A DNA stretch of 64,000 nt from the NCBI RefSeq assembly GCF_052056295.1, contig NZ_CP182493.1, forward strand, positions 806,001-870,000, written 5' to 3'. Shown piece by piece: positions 45,597-54,166 of this stretch; the first letter of the stretch is position 1, and each line of letters begins with the position of its first letter. Under the pieces are notes generated by a model, which was not told where the DNA came from, ran no database searches, and was given only the letters and a program-made list of their open reading frames with translations. Origin of the DNA: Catenovulum sp052056295. GTDB taxonomy: Bacteria > Pseudomonadota > Gammaproteobacteria > Enterobacterales > Alteromonadaceae. Both the position numbers and the translations under genes were made by a program.

Positions 45597-45771
45597 TAGA
45601 GCTAATTCAATATAAATAGCGATAATCAGCCCTGCCTTTCAGGAGCCTCACAGACAGCCCACTTCTGTGTTGTATCATTTTGAAAGGTGCCTACATTCCT
45701 GCAATGATACGCCTTGAATTGAACTGTCTGTGATGACTCTGATATTCGCAATTTATATTGATTTAGCTCTA
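45597..45771. mobile_element. MITE-like element between ftsK and ald
   Basis: Inverted repeats of about 31 bp (45599-45629 and 45739-45769, five mismatches) begin GAGCTAAWTCAATATAAA and are flanked by TA on both sides, again the pattern of TA-targeting elements. Two nested hairpins lie inside: TCACAGACAG / CTGTCTGTGA (45648-45657, 45724-45733) and GTATCATT / AATGATAC (45672-45679, 45703-45710). No gene is inside. It lies in the shared upstream region of the two divergent genes and may affect their promoters. Confidence 0.65.
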
Positions 45772-45810
45772 TACTAAATAAAGACAGTGTTGGCAAATGA
45801 GCAGCTTAAT

Positions 45811-46878
45811 ATGAATATTGGTGTGATAAAAGAAATAAAAGTTCATGAATATCGCGTTGGCTTAACCCCAGACAGTGTTGCCGAATTGGTAAAAAACAAC
45901 CATTGGGTATGGGTAGAATCTGGTGCAGGTTTAGGTGCTAATTTTACCGACCAAATGTATCAGCAAGCAGGCGCTATTGTTGGCACAAAACAACAGGTGT
46001 TTGAACACGCCAATTTAATTGTAAAAGTAAAAGAACCTTTGCTAGAAGAAGTTGAGTTGTTTACACCAGAGCATGTGTTATTTACTTATTTGCACTTAGC
46101 AGCAGATAAAAAGCTCACCCAAGCATTAGCAGCAACAGGAGCAACTTTTATAGCTTACGAAACAGTGACTAATGAATTAGGCCAACTGCCGCTATTGCAA
46201 CCTATGTCACAAATTGCTGGGCGCTTAGCCACCCAAGTTGGCGCACAATCTTTACTAAAATCGCAAGGTGGCAAAGGTAAATTGCTAGGTGGATTGCCAG
46301 GAGTTCCCCCTGCACATGTAGTAGTGATTGGCGCTGGCAATGTTGGAGAACAAGCCGCACTCATTGCCATGGGCATGCAAGCCAAAGTCACCATGCTCGA
46401 TACCAATATCGACCGCCTTGACCAACTAAAAAATAAATATGCCGGAAGTTTAAATTGTGTGATCGCCTCAGAAAACACCATTAAAGCAGCAGTATTAGAA
46501 GCAGATATGGTGGTAGGCGCAGTATTAGTTACCGGCGCTAGTTCACCCAAATTGGTAAAAAAAGACTGGTTAAGCAATATGGAAAAGTTCTCTGTGTTAG
46601 TCGATGTGGCAATTGACCAAGGAGGCTGTTTTGAAACATCGCGACCAACTACCCATAGTGAACCAACCTATGAAGTTGATGGCATAGTGCATTATTGCGT
46701 AACCAATATGCCAGGTGCAGTGCCGGTTACCTCAACAATCGCATTAAATAATGCAACCCTGCCCTATGTAAAACGTATCGCTGAACTAGGTTTACAGCAA
46801 GCTTTGGCTGAAGATCCCGGGTTAAATAATGGGGTGAATATTTTACATGGAAAGGTGGTTTATAAGGGGTTGGTGTAA
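45811..46878 (+). CDS. ald: Alanine dehydrogenase
   Basis: 355 residues from the ATG at 45811, giving the canonical start MNIGVIKEIKVHEYRVGLTP; the GTG at 45787 would add eight unusual residues. The substrate site region KVKEP and the NAD-binding VVVIGAGNVGEQAALIAMGM (about 165-185) are clear, as is DQGGCFETSRPTTHSEPTY. It interconverts alanine and pyruvate plus ammonia with NAD. It is divergent from ftsK. Relatives usually have lrp between these two genes; here only the MITE-like element is present. Confidence 0.94.
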   Translation: MNIGVIKEIKVHEYRVGLTPDSVAELVKNNHWVWVESGAGLGANFTDQMYQQAGAIVGTKQQVFEHANLIVKVKEPLLEEVELFTPEHVLFTYLHLAADKKLTQALAATGATFIAYETVTNELGQLPLLQPMSQIAGRLATQVGAQSLLKSQGGKGKLLGGLPGVPPAHVVVIGAGNVGEQAALIAMGMQAKVTMLDTNIDRLDQLKNKYAGSLNCVIASENTIKAAVLEADMVVGAVLVTGASSPKLVKKDWLSNMEKFSVLVDVAIDQGGCFETSRPTTHSEPTYEVDGIVHYCVTNMPGAVPVTSTIALNNATLPYVKRIAELGLQQALAEDPGLNNGVNILHGKVVYKGLV

Positions 46879-46884
46879 CCCCTT
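46864..46884 (+). terminator. Hairpin over the ald stop codon
   Basis: AAGGGGTT / AACCCCTT stem with a 5-base loop, the TAA stop inside the second arm, and ATTTAT after it. It is probably a weak terminator. A second dyad TAGCTAAAT / ATTTAGCTA follows a few bases on. Confidence 0.45.
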
Positions 46885-46928
46885 ATTTATCTAGCTAAAT
46901 CATTTAGCTAATTCAACTACTTAGTTAA

Positions 46929-47717
46929 TTAGCAAGAAAAGCGTTTACCGCGCTTGCGCTTAAACTCTCTCACTTTCAGAAAGCCATGAAGTTTTAGTGA
47001 AAGCCTCTTAAAAATTGAAATTGTTTCTGGGTAGCGGCTTTTGGAAAAATCTGGCTCGACACCATCCAATATAGACTCCCAACTGTCGTCATTTTCATAA
47101 CCACAATCAATTAAATCTGGGGTCATTGAGCCATGGCGTAATGTTTGACCTTTAATGCGTTGTAAATTCTTTTTCCACAAACCAATGCTTGCCGGGCTTA
47201 TTGGACGGAGCCCTTTTAAAGCTTTTGATGAACCTTCGGATACTTTGGCATGTAAATGATAGTCGGTGAAATCGTGCAATTTTTCTAACCAAGGGAAACG
47301 CTGCATTATTTGTTGCTGCACTGCGTTTGGATCAGAAACAAAATCCTCATAGCGAATCTCTAGAAAGTTATTGAAATTGCGCAACGCCTTACCGTGTGCA
47401 TGTAAATCACGCCAAAGGGTTAAATTTGAGTAATACTTGGACATGTCTTTGCCGTGACGACTACAAATAGAATCACGCGGATCACGCAACAAATAAATCA
47501 CGTAAAAATCGGGTGTTTGATCAAGTATTTGCGACATGTAATAAGTGTCTTTTGGTCTTTTACTGATCAACACATCACCATCATTCGCATCGGTTAAATG
47601 GAAACGAATTTCGTGATCGTATTTTTTATCAACTTTAAAGCAAGTCACCATTGCCTCGTGCAATAAAGTTGTGCCGGTGCGAGGTGAGCAAGCTACGATA
47701 TGAATTTGTTTAAACAT
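46929..47717 (-). CDS. Sulfotransferase-family protein
   Basis: 262 residues. The PAPS-binding motifs are visible: 5'-PSB loop CSPRTGTTLLHEAM (residues 10-23) and 3'-PB motif YLLRDPRDSICSRHGKD (about 74-90). The C-terminus is very basic (FKRKRGKRFSC). The family transfers sulfate from PAPS to carbohydrates, lipids or proteins. Such single sulfotransferases in marine bacteria often modify surface polysaccharide, but the acceptor here is unknown. No polysaccharide genes are adjacent. The upstream region (47718-47823) is 106 bp, AT-rich and without a clear promoter. Confidence 0.75.
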   Translation of the reverse strand: MFKQIHIVACSPRTGTTLLHEAMVTCFKVDKKYDHEIRFHLTDANDGDVLISKRPKDTYYMSQILDQTPDFYVIYLLRDPRDSICSRHGKDMSKYYSNLTLWRDLHAHGKALRNFNNFLEIRYEDFVSDPNAVQQQIMQRFPWLEKLHDFTDYHLHAKVSEGSSKALKGLRPISPASIGLWKKNLQRIKGQTLRHGSMTPDLIDCGYENDDSWESILDGVEPDFSKSRYPETISIFKRLSLKLHGFLKVREFKRKRGKRFSC

Positions 47718-47823
47718 GCAGTTTGTAGGTATTAGAATTTAAAACAAAGGCCAATGATAACACATAATAGAAAGTTGCAAGCACTCAATAAACTAACGCC
47801 AATTAACCCTTATTTTTAACCCA

Positions 47824-48477
47824 CTATAAAGCTTTACCCAACTGCTGCCAGTTTTGCTTAAACTCAGGCAAATAAGGCATAAAATAATCTAAAATTCTAA
47901 CTCTTTCAGCGTCACGAACTTTTGTCGTAATATCACCTCTGTATAGCGCTTCGATAAATTCAAAATCACCATAATAGGCCGCCAAAAAAAATAAATTAGC
48001 AAATGCAGAGCCATCATCCAAAATTTTTTGGTTGCCTTTAAGGCTTTGATATAAAGTCGTTTCACTTGAAAAATCAAACTCGGCCTGCATTTGCGGAATG
48101 CAATGTTCAAACCAATAGTGTATCTGTCGATAAATATCGTCTTCTGGCGTTTGTTCGCTGTCCCAGTTTTTAAATAAGCCGGAATATTGAATATTGGTTC
48201 CCAGCCGACGCATTGACATAAAAAAGTGTTTACCATAGCTTTTTCTATTAAATTTTTTTTCAAATTTGGCCAGCTGCGGATAATACACATTAATATAAGG
48301 TCTGAAATCAACCGAAGCCCAGCCATCGGCGGCGCCTTTAAAGGAAAAACCCGGATCTATGGTTTGGTAAGCAAACTTAGCTGATTTATTTTTAAACTGA
48401 CCAGCGGTAAACTGCCAGTTGGGGTAATCGGCCGCAACCTCTTTGCAAATCGCCAATATTTTTGTTTTGTATGTCAT
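47824..48477 (-). CDS. Protein of unknown function
   Basis: 217 residues; no signal peptide or membrane helix. The sequence is rich in aromatic residues (NWQFTAGQFKNKS, DFRPYINVYYPQL, KHFFMSMRRLGTNIQYSGLF) and ends with a helical part (FLAAYYGDFEFIEALYRGD). I recognise no family and see no catalytic motif. It starts 4 bp after the secreted protein gene, so both are probably expressed together. Confidence 0.65.
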   Translation of the reverse strand: MTYKTKILAICKEVAADYPNWQFTAGQFKNKSAKFAYQTIDPGFSFKGAADGWASVDFRPYINVYYPQLAKFEKKFNRKSYGKHFFMSMRRLGTNIQYSGLFKNWDSEQTPEDDIYRQIHYWFEHCIPQMQAEFDFSSETTLYQSLKGNQKILDDGSAFANLFFLAAYYGDFEFIEALYRGDITTKVRDAERVRILDYFMPYLPEFKQNWQQLGKAL

Positions 48478-48481
48478 ACAG

Positions 48482-48943
48482 CTACTGACTCAACTCGGCA
48501 ATTTTTGCTTGGTCTAGGTATTTCTCAAATGCCCCTATAGTTTGTGATACGTTTTGATTACTCATAAGCTCTTGCATCGCAACTTCACCAACTAATCTAA
48601 ACGCACCTTCAATTGCCAATGAGCCACTTTCTTTAAGTGCGGCTTTCGCTTGAGCTGGGCAGTCGCTGGTCAATAAACGTGTTATCAAACCACCAACGAA
48701 TTGATTCGAAGTATCATGGTCTTTATCAGTAATTTTCGAAAACGGCATAATTTCTGGGTGAGCTGACATGGCAAAAAATATCCATTTGGCTAAATCTTTA
48801 CGCTCGCGCCCGTTGAGGGAATCAACCAGACAAGTGCCTAACTGCTGAGTAGCTGTGTAACCTTGGCTAGGTGCAGCCTGTACTGCAGTCGTTGAAAATA
48901 AGATACCATTTACCAATAGCATGCTTGTTATAAATTTTTTCAT
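48482..48943 (-). CDS. Small secreted protein of unknown function
   Basis: 153 residues with a clear signal peptide (MKKFITSMLLVNGILFSTTA, cleavage after VQA near residue 23). The mature part has two Cys (LGTCLVDSL and SDCPAQAK) that may form one disulfide, and a helical composition (RKDLAKWIFFAMSAHPEIMPF). No known family was recognised. AAAGGAA lies directly before the ATG. The 4-bp gap to the following cytoplasmic-looking gene suggests a two-gene unit. Confidence 0.65.
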   Translation of the reverse strand: MKKFITSMLLVNGILFSTTAVQAAPSQGYTATQQLGTCLVDSLNGRERKDLAKWIFFAMSAHPEIMPFSKITDKDHDTSNQFVGGLITRLLTSDCPAQAKAALKESGSLAIEGAFRLVGEVAMQELMSNQNVSQTIGAFEKYLDQAKIAELSQ

Positions 48944-49022
48944 TTCCTTTAACCCTGTTTTAATTTTGCATAAAGTCGAACACTAATCCTGTTTCTAACA
49001 AAAAACCGGCTAAAAACCAAGT

Positions 49023-50918
49023 TCAACTTTTCCGCTTAGCATATTTAGCTTTGCGCTTACGTTTGTTGTCGTACAGCACTTCATCAGCGCGTTTTATCGC
49101 ATAATCTATATCAACAAAATCGTCTCGCGCAAAGCTGTAATAACCTATGCTAATACCAAAATGAAAGGCTAAATTTTGTTGTTGGTTTATCGCTTCTACT
49201 TTTTGTTGCAGCCGGTTAATAATATTTTGTGCGGTAAATGCGTCTATGTCGGCGGCTATTACAAACTCATCACCGCCCATGCGCGCGACAATATCTGCGT
49301 CTCGAAATACATGTTTTAAGCTATCTGCGGCGAGTTTTATTGCACTGTCACCGGCAGCATGGCTTAAGGTGTCATTAATGGATTTTAAGTTGTCTAAATC
49401 GGCATAAAAAAAGGTAAATTGGTTCGCATCTGAGTGCTTAAACAGGTAATCAAAATTTTGGTAAAAGCCCCTGCGGTTATGCACTTGCGTCATATCGTCT
49501 ATGGTCGATATTCGTTGCAGGGATTTATTATGCGTGGCTAATTGGGCATTTTTTTGCTGCAAAACATCTAATAAATATTCATTTTTATGTGCCATTTTCT
49601 GCATTTTTTCAAGAATGCGAATAGTGTTTAATGTAGTCGCAATATTTACGCTAATTTCTTGCAAATCTTGCAAACGCCCCTGCTCCATATCAAACACAAC
49701 AAAGCCAAAATGGCTGCTGGCATAAAACAGGTTACGTACAACTAAACAGGAAAATTCATCACTAGAAAATTGCTCACTTGGCAATAATTCTAATGTTGGA
49801 AACATACAGCGCGATTCAAACTCTTTTCTTTGCCCTTTGTGATAACAATAAATAAGTTCTGAATACTGCGGTGGCTCGGTGGTTTCAGTTACTTCAAATG
49901 CATCATCTAAATAACAGCTTATGTAACAGCCTGATATGCCTCTAAACTGCAGAGCTGTAGTGAGTTTGGCGAAAAAATCTTGATAGCTCAAAGACTGAGT
50001 ATTGTCGTATAAATTAAAGTCTTCAGTGAAGAGTTTCTGTGAAGAACTTTCGACTTCGCTCTGATAATGACAGCCACACGACTGACGATAAATAAGTGGT
50101 GTATCGTGCAAAATAAGCTGAGGTTTGTTTGGATCGCCCTCTTTTAATAATCGCACAGCATCGGCCGACATTTTTTCGTGCGGATGCTCCACTGTGGTTA
50201 GTTGCGGTGAAACTAATTTTGCATTGGTTGAATTGTCAAATCCGACAACGGCAATTTTGCCAACCAATTCAGGTTTAAAATTATTGATGTAATCTAGTAC
50301 CGCAATCGCTGATTCATCGTTTGGAAAAATAATCGCATCGGGTAAACAATCTTGGGCAAATATCTGTTTGGCAACATTGAGAGCTTCGGTTGAATTCCAA
50401 CTGAGTTGATATATTTGTGTTTGTGCAAACAAATTGTGTTTTTCTAATACTTGTTTCGATGCTTCAAAACGACGCGTCGCTTCATCAGAATTGAGTGGGC
50501 CCCGCATCAACGCGAATTTTTTGTAGCCATGAACACTAATTAAATGTTCGGCCAACTCAGCTGAACCATTTTCACTACGCAGGCGAATTGTGTGGCAAAG
50601 AGTGCGGTCGAAATAATAATTGACCACATTATTATCCAGCGGTGTTAAAAAGTGTTTTTGATATAAATCTGTTGGGTATTCATCCGGCGCAGCTGCAGTA
50701 GTTACTATCAAGCCATCAACTGAGTTTTTTGAGACAAATCGATAAATAAAATTTTGCTGTTGGTGACCATAACTCAGAGAGGTTAAACACCGGCCTTCAA
50801 ACGCAACCAACAATGCCTTGTTGGCCAAACATTCTTGTTTTAATGATTTGAAAATCCGCATGTTGTTGTTGCGGACTATCTCACTAATAATTAACCCTAC
50901 ACGTTGCCGTTTCACCAT
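49023..50918 (-). CDS. LacI-like periplasmic-binding-fold sensor fused to a diguanylate cyclase
   Basis: 631 residues from the ATG at 50918. Residues 1-285 are the sugar-binding core of LacI/GalR regulators (RVGLIISEIVRNNNMRIFKS, DAIIFPNDESAIAVLDYI, GKIAVVGFDNSTNAKLVSPQLTTV) but without the N-terminal HTH. There is no signal peptide, so it should sense a ligand in the cytoplasm. A conserved-looking SCGC lies near residue 281. A helical linker and the GGDEF domain (about 475-631) follow, with DDMTQVHNRRGFY and an intact MGGDEF (548-552), so it should make c-di-GMP. It could feed the LapD receptor in this window, but that is only a suggestion. Confidence 0.85.
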   Translation of the reverse strand: MVKRQRVGLIISEIVRNNNMRIFKSLKQECLANKALLVAFEGRCLTSLSYGHQQQNFIYRFVSKNSVDGLIVTTAAAPDEYPTDLYQKHFLTPLDNNVVNYYFDRTLCHTIRLRSENGSAELAEHLISVHGYKKFALMRGPLNSDEATRRFEASKQVLEKHNLFAQTQIYQLSWNSTEALNVAKQIFAQDCLPDAIIFPNDESAIAVLDYINNFKPELVGKIAVVGFDNSTNAKLVSPQLTTVEHPHEKMSADAVRLLKEGDPNKPQLILHDTPLIYRQSCGCHYQSEVESSSQKLFTEDFNLYDNTQSLSYQDFFAKLTTALQFRGISGCYISCYLDDAFEVTETTEPPQYSELIYCYHKGQRKEFESRCMFPTLELLPSEQFSSDEFSCLVVRNLFYASSHFGFVVFDMEQGRLQDLQEISVNIATTLNTIRILEKMQKMAHKNEYLLDVLQQKNAQLATHNKSLQRISTIDDMTQVHNRRGFYQNFDYLFKHSDANQFTFFYADLDNLKSINDTLSHAAGDSAIKLAADSLKHVFRDADIVARMGGDEFVIAADIDAFTAQNIINRLQQKVEAINQQQNLAFHFGISIGYYSFARDDFVDIDYAIKRADEVLYDNKRKRKAKYAKRKS

Positions 50919-50929
50919 CAAATAAACAC

Positions 50930-50963
50930 AATTGAACTAACCTAAATTAAGATTAGTTCAATT
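50930..50963 (-). promoter_or_regulatory. Perfect 11-bp palindrome upstream of the LacI-GGDEF gene
   Basis: AATTGAACTAA and TTAGTTCAATT separated by 12 bp, 12 bp before the ATG at 50918 and 26 bp after the cytochrome stop. It could be the terminator of the cytochrome gene or an operator/attenuator for the sensor gene. No T run follows, so I do not call it a terminator. Confidence 0.4.
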
Positions 50964-50988
50964 TGTTTATATGGCTAGTCAGAGTGAC

Positions 50989-53154
50989 TTATAAAGCGTT
51001 AATTCTCTGATACATCATGCGGTTGTTGAGCTTTTGTGCCATGTACAAAGCTAGATCTTTTAAATCTCGATTTGCCGCTAAATCATTTTTGTGCTGCCAC
51101 AATTTTTGTAACGCTTGATTGGTTTGTCCCAAATTATCCATGAGTAGTGTATAGGTATACAAATATTGGCTTGGATTAAATGAATTAGTATAAGCCTGCT
51201 CTGCATGTGTAAGCGCTTGTTGGTATTGTTTAATGCGAATTAAATGCAGTGCATAACTATAGTGGATATCGGCCGAATTAGGATTATGTGTTAAGCCTTG
51301 TTTAAGCACTTTTTCAACCATAGGGTCTTGCTGCATATTACGATAAATATCGGCTAAATTGACGTACCCAGGAGCAAAATACGGCTCTATTTCTGTGGTG
51401 CGTTTAAACTGTTCAAGCGCTTTATTCACTTCACCTTGGCGATATAAATCATTGGCATAATTAAGCCTACCTTCAGCACGCCAACTGTTTATTTGCATGA
51501 ATTGATTGTATTCATCAAAGGCTTGTTTAAAGGTTTTGCCATCAACTTTTGCATCTATTAGTGCTTGTGCTGCTGCAACCCTGACTGCTTTTAACTTATC
51601 TTGCAACAAAGGTTGAATAAGTGGCGTGCGTTCAGTAGCTGGCACTAAACTCGCAACTTGAGCAGCGGCAATGCGAATCAACGGATCATCATTTTTAACA
51701 AAAGGAGTCAGTTGCTTGGCTGTTACTTGTGGAAAATAATAAGCCAACATACGAATCAAAGTCGCTCGCTTCATGACATCTAATTCTAAATTAGCGGCCA
51801 AGGCTAAGTGTTGGTCTAAACTGCTTGCTTGACCCGCATGAATTTGCATATATTGCACAAGTTCAGCAGGTGTTTTGGCATCATGCCCAAACCATTTTTC
51901 TATTTGCTTAGCAGCCCATTGGTTAGTTTTATTTTGTCCATCAGCATCTTTTGCATGGCAGCTTACACAAGCATTAGGTGTTGCAAATGCATCTGACAAA
52001 TGTGGTCTCGGAATGCTAAAACTATGGTCGCGCCTTGCATCTACCCCCATATAAGTTGTGGTTGGCATATGGCAACTGACACATTCAGCACCTTCACTGC
52101 CTATCGGGTGTTTATGATGCTGCTCCACATTGTAGGTATTCACTTCATGACATTGTAAACACAAGCCGTTGGTATCTGATTTTATTTTGTAAGTATGTGG
52201 GTCGTGACAATCGATACAATTCACCCCAGCTTCAAACATTTTGCTTTGTTTGAAAGAGCCATGCACATAAACTTCTTCTTTAATTTGTCCATCAGCATAA
52301 TACAAAGGTGGCACTAAAAATTCAGGCAAGAATTGGTCTAAAAATGGATTGTTAGCCGTAATTCCATCCGTTAGTGGACTGCGCAGTGCATGGCACGCAT
52401 AACAATTATCCATAAACTGATTGTCTCTTGGTTTGCCATTTAAACTATGCCACTGCGCAATTTTAGCATCAGTGGCAAACTGCCACACACCTTCAATTGT
52501 TTTAGTGCTTTGGTAGTTATCATCAGCATGTTTGGCATCTACTGTATGGCAGGATACACAACCAATATTTATATTGTCCCATTTACTCTCAAAAGCATCC
52601 TTTACTGGATTATAGTTACGTTTCAATCCATCTGAATGGCAGTCAGCACACATACCATTCCAGTTTTGTAATGGCTGTAACCAATGTAATCTATCTTGCT
52701 CTTGAATATACTCTTGACTATGGATGTGATACCAACGTTGACCACCCTCTTCTTTACTGCGGCTGTCCCATGTAAATGGAAAAACCTGCTTTTTCCCATC
52801 TGGCATGTCGACTAAATATTGCTGCAATGGATAGTGACCAAATACGTAATCTATTTGGTATTCAGTGACTTTTGCTGGCGTGACCGATTCGTCAGTAATT
52901 TTCGCTTTAAATTTGTTGTTATCTTTAAAAAACTCAACTCTTTGTTGGAAGTAGCTTAAATTTGCATTGTTAAAATCGCCTAGCACAGTTTTGTCGCTAA
53001 CGATATCCATAGCCTTTGCATGATCGGATTGCAGCCAGCTATCCACTACATCTTTATGGCAACTAATACAGTTTTCTGATGCAAACGTTTTACCCACTAA
53101 AGCAAAAAAAAACGCGCTATAACAGAAGATTTTATTTAAGGTTTTTAACCACAT
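50989..53154 (-). CDS. Secreted octaheme c-type cytochrome with TPR domain
   Basis: 721 residues with a signal peptide ending KTFAS (about residue 26). Eight CXXCH heme sites begin at residues 29, 169, 199, 251, 313, 332, 358 and 396. HEAT-like repeats (about 440-540) and TPRs (about 555-690, e.g. FAPGYVNLADIYRNM) follow. It belongs to the multiheme cytochromes of the c554/NrfA-like superfamily and should act in periplasmic electron transfer or oxyanion/nitrogen reduction. No partner reductase or quinol oxidase gene is next to it, so substrate and donor are unknown. Maturation needs the Ccm system elsewhere. Confidence 0.85.
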   Translation of the reverse strand: MWLKTLNKIFCYSAFFFALVGKTFASENCISCHKDVVDSWLQSDHAKAMDIVSDKTVLGDFNNANLSYFQQRVEFFKDNNKFKAKITDESVTPAKVTEYQIDYVFGHYPLQQYLVDMPDGKKQVFPFTWDSRSKEEGGQRWYHIHSQEYIQEQDRLHWLQPLQNWNGMCADCHSDGLKRNYNPVKDAFESKWDNINIGCVSCHTVDAKHADDNYQSTKTIEGVWQFATDAKIAQWHSLNGKPRDNQFMDNCYACHALRSPLTDGITANNPFLDQFLPEFLVPPLYYADGQIKEEVYVHGSFKQSKMFEAGVNCIDCHDPHTYKIKSDTNGLCLQCHEVNTYNVEQHHKHPIGSEGAECVSCHMPTTTYMGVDARRDHSFSIPRPHLSDAFATPNACVSCHAKDADGQNKTNQWAAKQIEKWFGHDAKTPAELVQYMQIHAGQASSLDQHLALAANLELDVMKRATLIRMLAYYFPQVTAKQLTPFVKNDDPLIRIAAAQVASLVPATERTPLIQPLLQDKLKAVRVAAAQALIDAKVDGKTFKQAFDEYNQFMQINSWRAEGRLNYANDLYRQGEVNKALEQFKRTTEIEPYFAPGYVNLADIYRNMQQDPMVEKVLKQGLTHNPNSADIHYSYALHLIRIKQYQQALTHAEQAYTNSFNPSQYLYTYTLLMDNLGQTNQALQKLWQHKNDLAANRDLKDLALYMAQKLNNRMMYQRINAL

Positions 53155-53182
53155 AACAACTAAAGCTCATCGATTTATTTGG

Positions 53183-53210
53183 GGTTGGGTACCTCCGCAA
53201 ATACCCAACC
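53183..53210 (-). terminator. Hairpin after the ion channel gene
   Basis: GGTTGGGTA / TACCCAACC, 9-bp GC-containing stem, 10-base loop, just downstream of the channel stop on the minus strand. CCCAAATAAA follows, so the T run is poor. Confidence 0.5.
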
Positions 53211-53221
53211 ATTTCTACGCA

Positions 53222-54052
53222 TTATGAAGACTTATTTTGCGCTTGTATATGTTGCTGCAACATCTCTTTAACTATGCGCAGTTCACTTTGCACATCATCC
53301 AATGTTGGTTCTACTTTACCTTGTTCTTTGTATTTTTCTGCACGGGCTTTGGCATGCTCTTGCTCCATCACGCTAACTACTATCCCAATCACCATGTTTA
53401 AAAAGGCGAAAGCCGATAAAAATATAAAGGTTAAATAATATATCCAACTGAGTGGATAAACCTCCATAGTTTCGTACATTACATCTGTCCAGTCTTCAAA
53501 AGTCATAACCCTGAACAGAGTTAATAAAGCAATAGTAATGTCACCCCACAATACAGGGTTAATGTTTGCAAACAAAGTGCTGCCAACGGCTGCGTATATA
53601 TAGAAAATAATAAACATCAACAACATAACATAACCCAATTGCGGTAATGCTTTTACTAACGAGGTTAATAAGATGCGTAATTCAGGGATTATCGACACCA
53701 TACGTAACACGCGGAATACCCGGATTAACCGGCCGATGACCGCCATTTCTGAGTTATCAACCGGAATTAAGCTGACGAATACAATGAGTGTGTCGAAGCA
53801 GTTCCAAAACGAGGTAAAGAAACGCTTTTTGTTTTTATCGGCAATAAAACGAATACTGATTTCAATTAAGAAAAATACTGTAATAAAGTAGTCTAACCAA
53901 TTGGTCAACTGGATGACACTGTCTGGTAATGGATAAGTTTTTGCGCCAATTAATAACGCAGAAATAACAATGACGGATATAACAAAAATTTCAAAAGCTT
54001 TGTTGCTTTTTAACTGCTCAAAACGATCTTGAATAATTTCAAATCGACTCAT
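53222..54052 (-). CDS. Voltage-gated cation channel of the bacterial Nav/Cav type
   Basis: 276 residues from the ATG at 54052 (a GTG at 54073 would add seven). One six-helix domain: S1-S3, an S4 with Arg spacing GRLIRVFRVLRMV, pore helix and S6 ending in a helical C-terminal tail with a coiled coil (QSELRIVKEMLQQHIQAQN), which drives tetramer assembly. The selectivity filter is TFEDWTD (184-190). Characterised Nav channels such as NavAb have TLESWSM, and the engineered calcium-selective CavAb has TLDDWSD. The extra acidic residues here suggest altered selectivity, possibly calcium. Such channels affect motility and chemotaxis in known cases. Confidence 0.88.
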   Translation of the reverse strand: MSRFEIIQDRFEQLKSNKAFEIFVISVIVISALLIGAKTYPLPDSVIQLTNWLDYFITVFFLIEISIRFIADKNKKRFFTSFWNCFDTLIVFVSLIPVDNSEMAVIGRLIRVFRVLRMVSIIPELRILLTSLVKALPQLGYVMLLMFIIFYIYAAVGSTLFANINPVLWGDITIALLTLFRVMTFEDWTDVMYETMEVYPLSWIYYLTFIFLSAFAFLNMVIGIVVSVMEQEHAKARAEKYKEQGKVEPTLDDVQSELRIVKEMLQQHIQAQNKSS

Positions 54053-54166
54053 ATTTGCACAGGTGCTTTCCACTTACATATGCTCCAAAAAAGAGAAAGG
54101 TTTGCTACAAAAATTGCGGCGATTTTAGCATATTCAATAGAAAAACCTGTGCTCTTTACAAAAATT

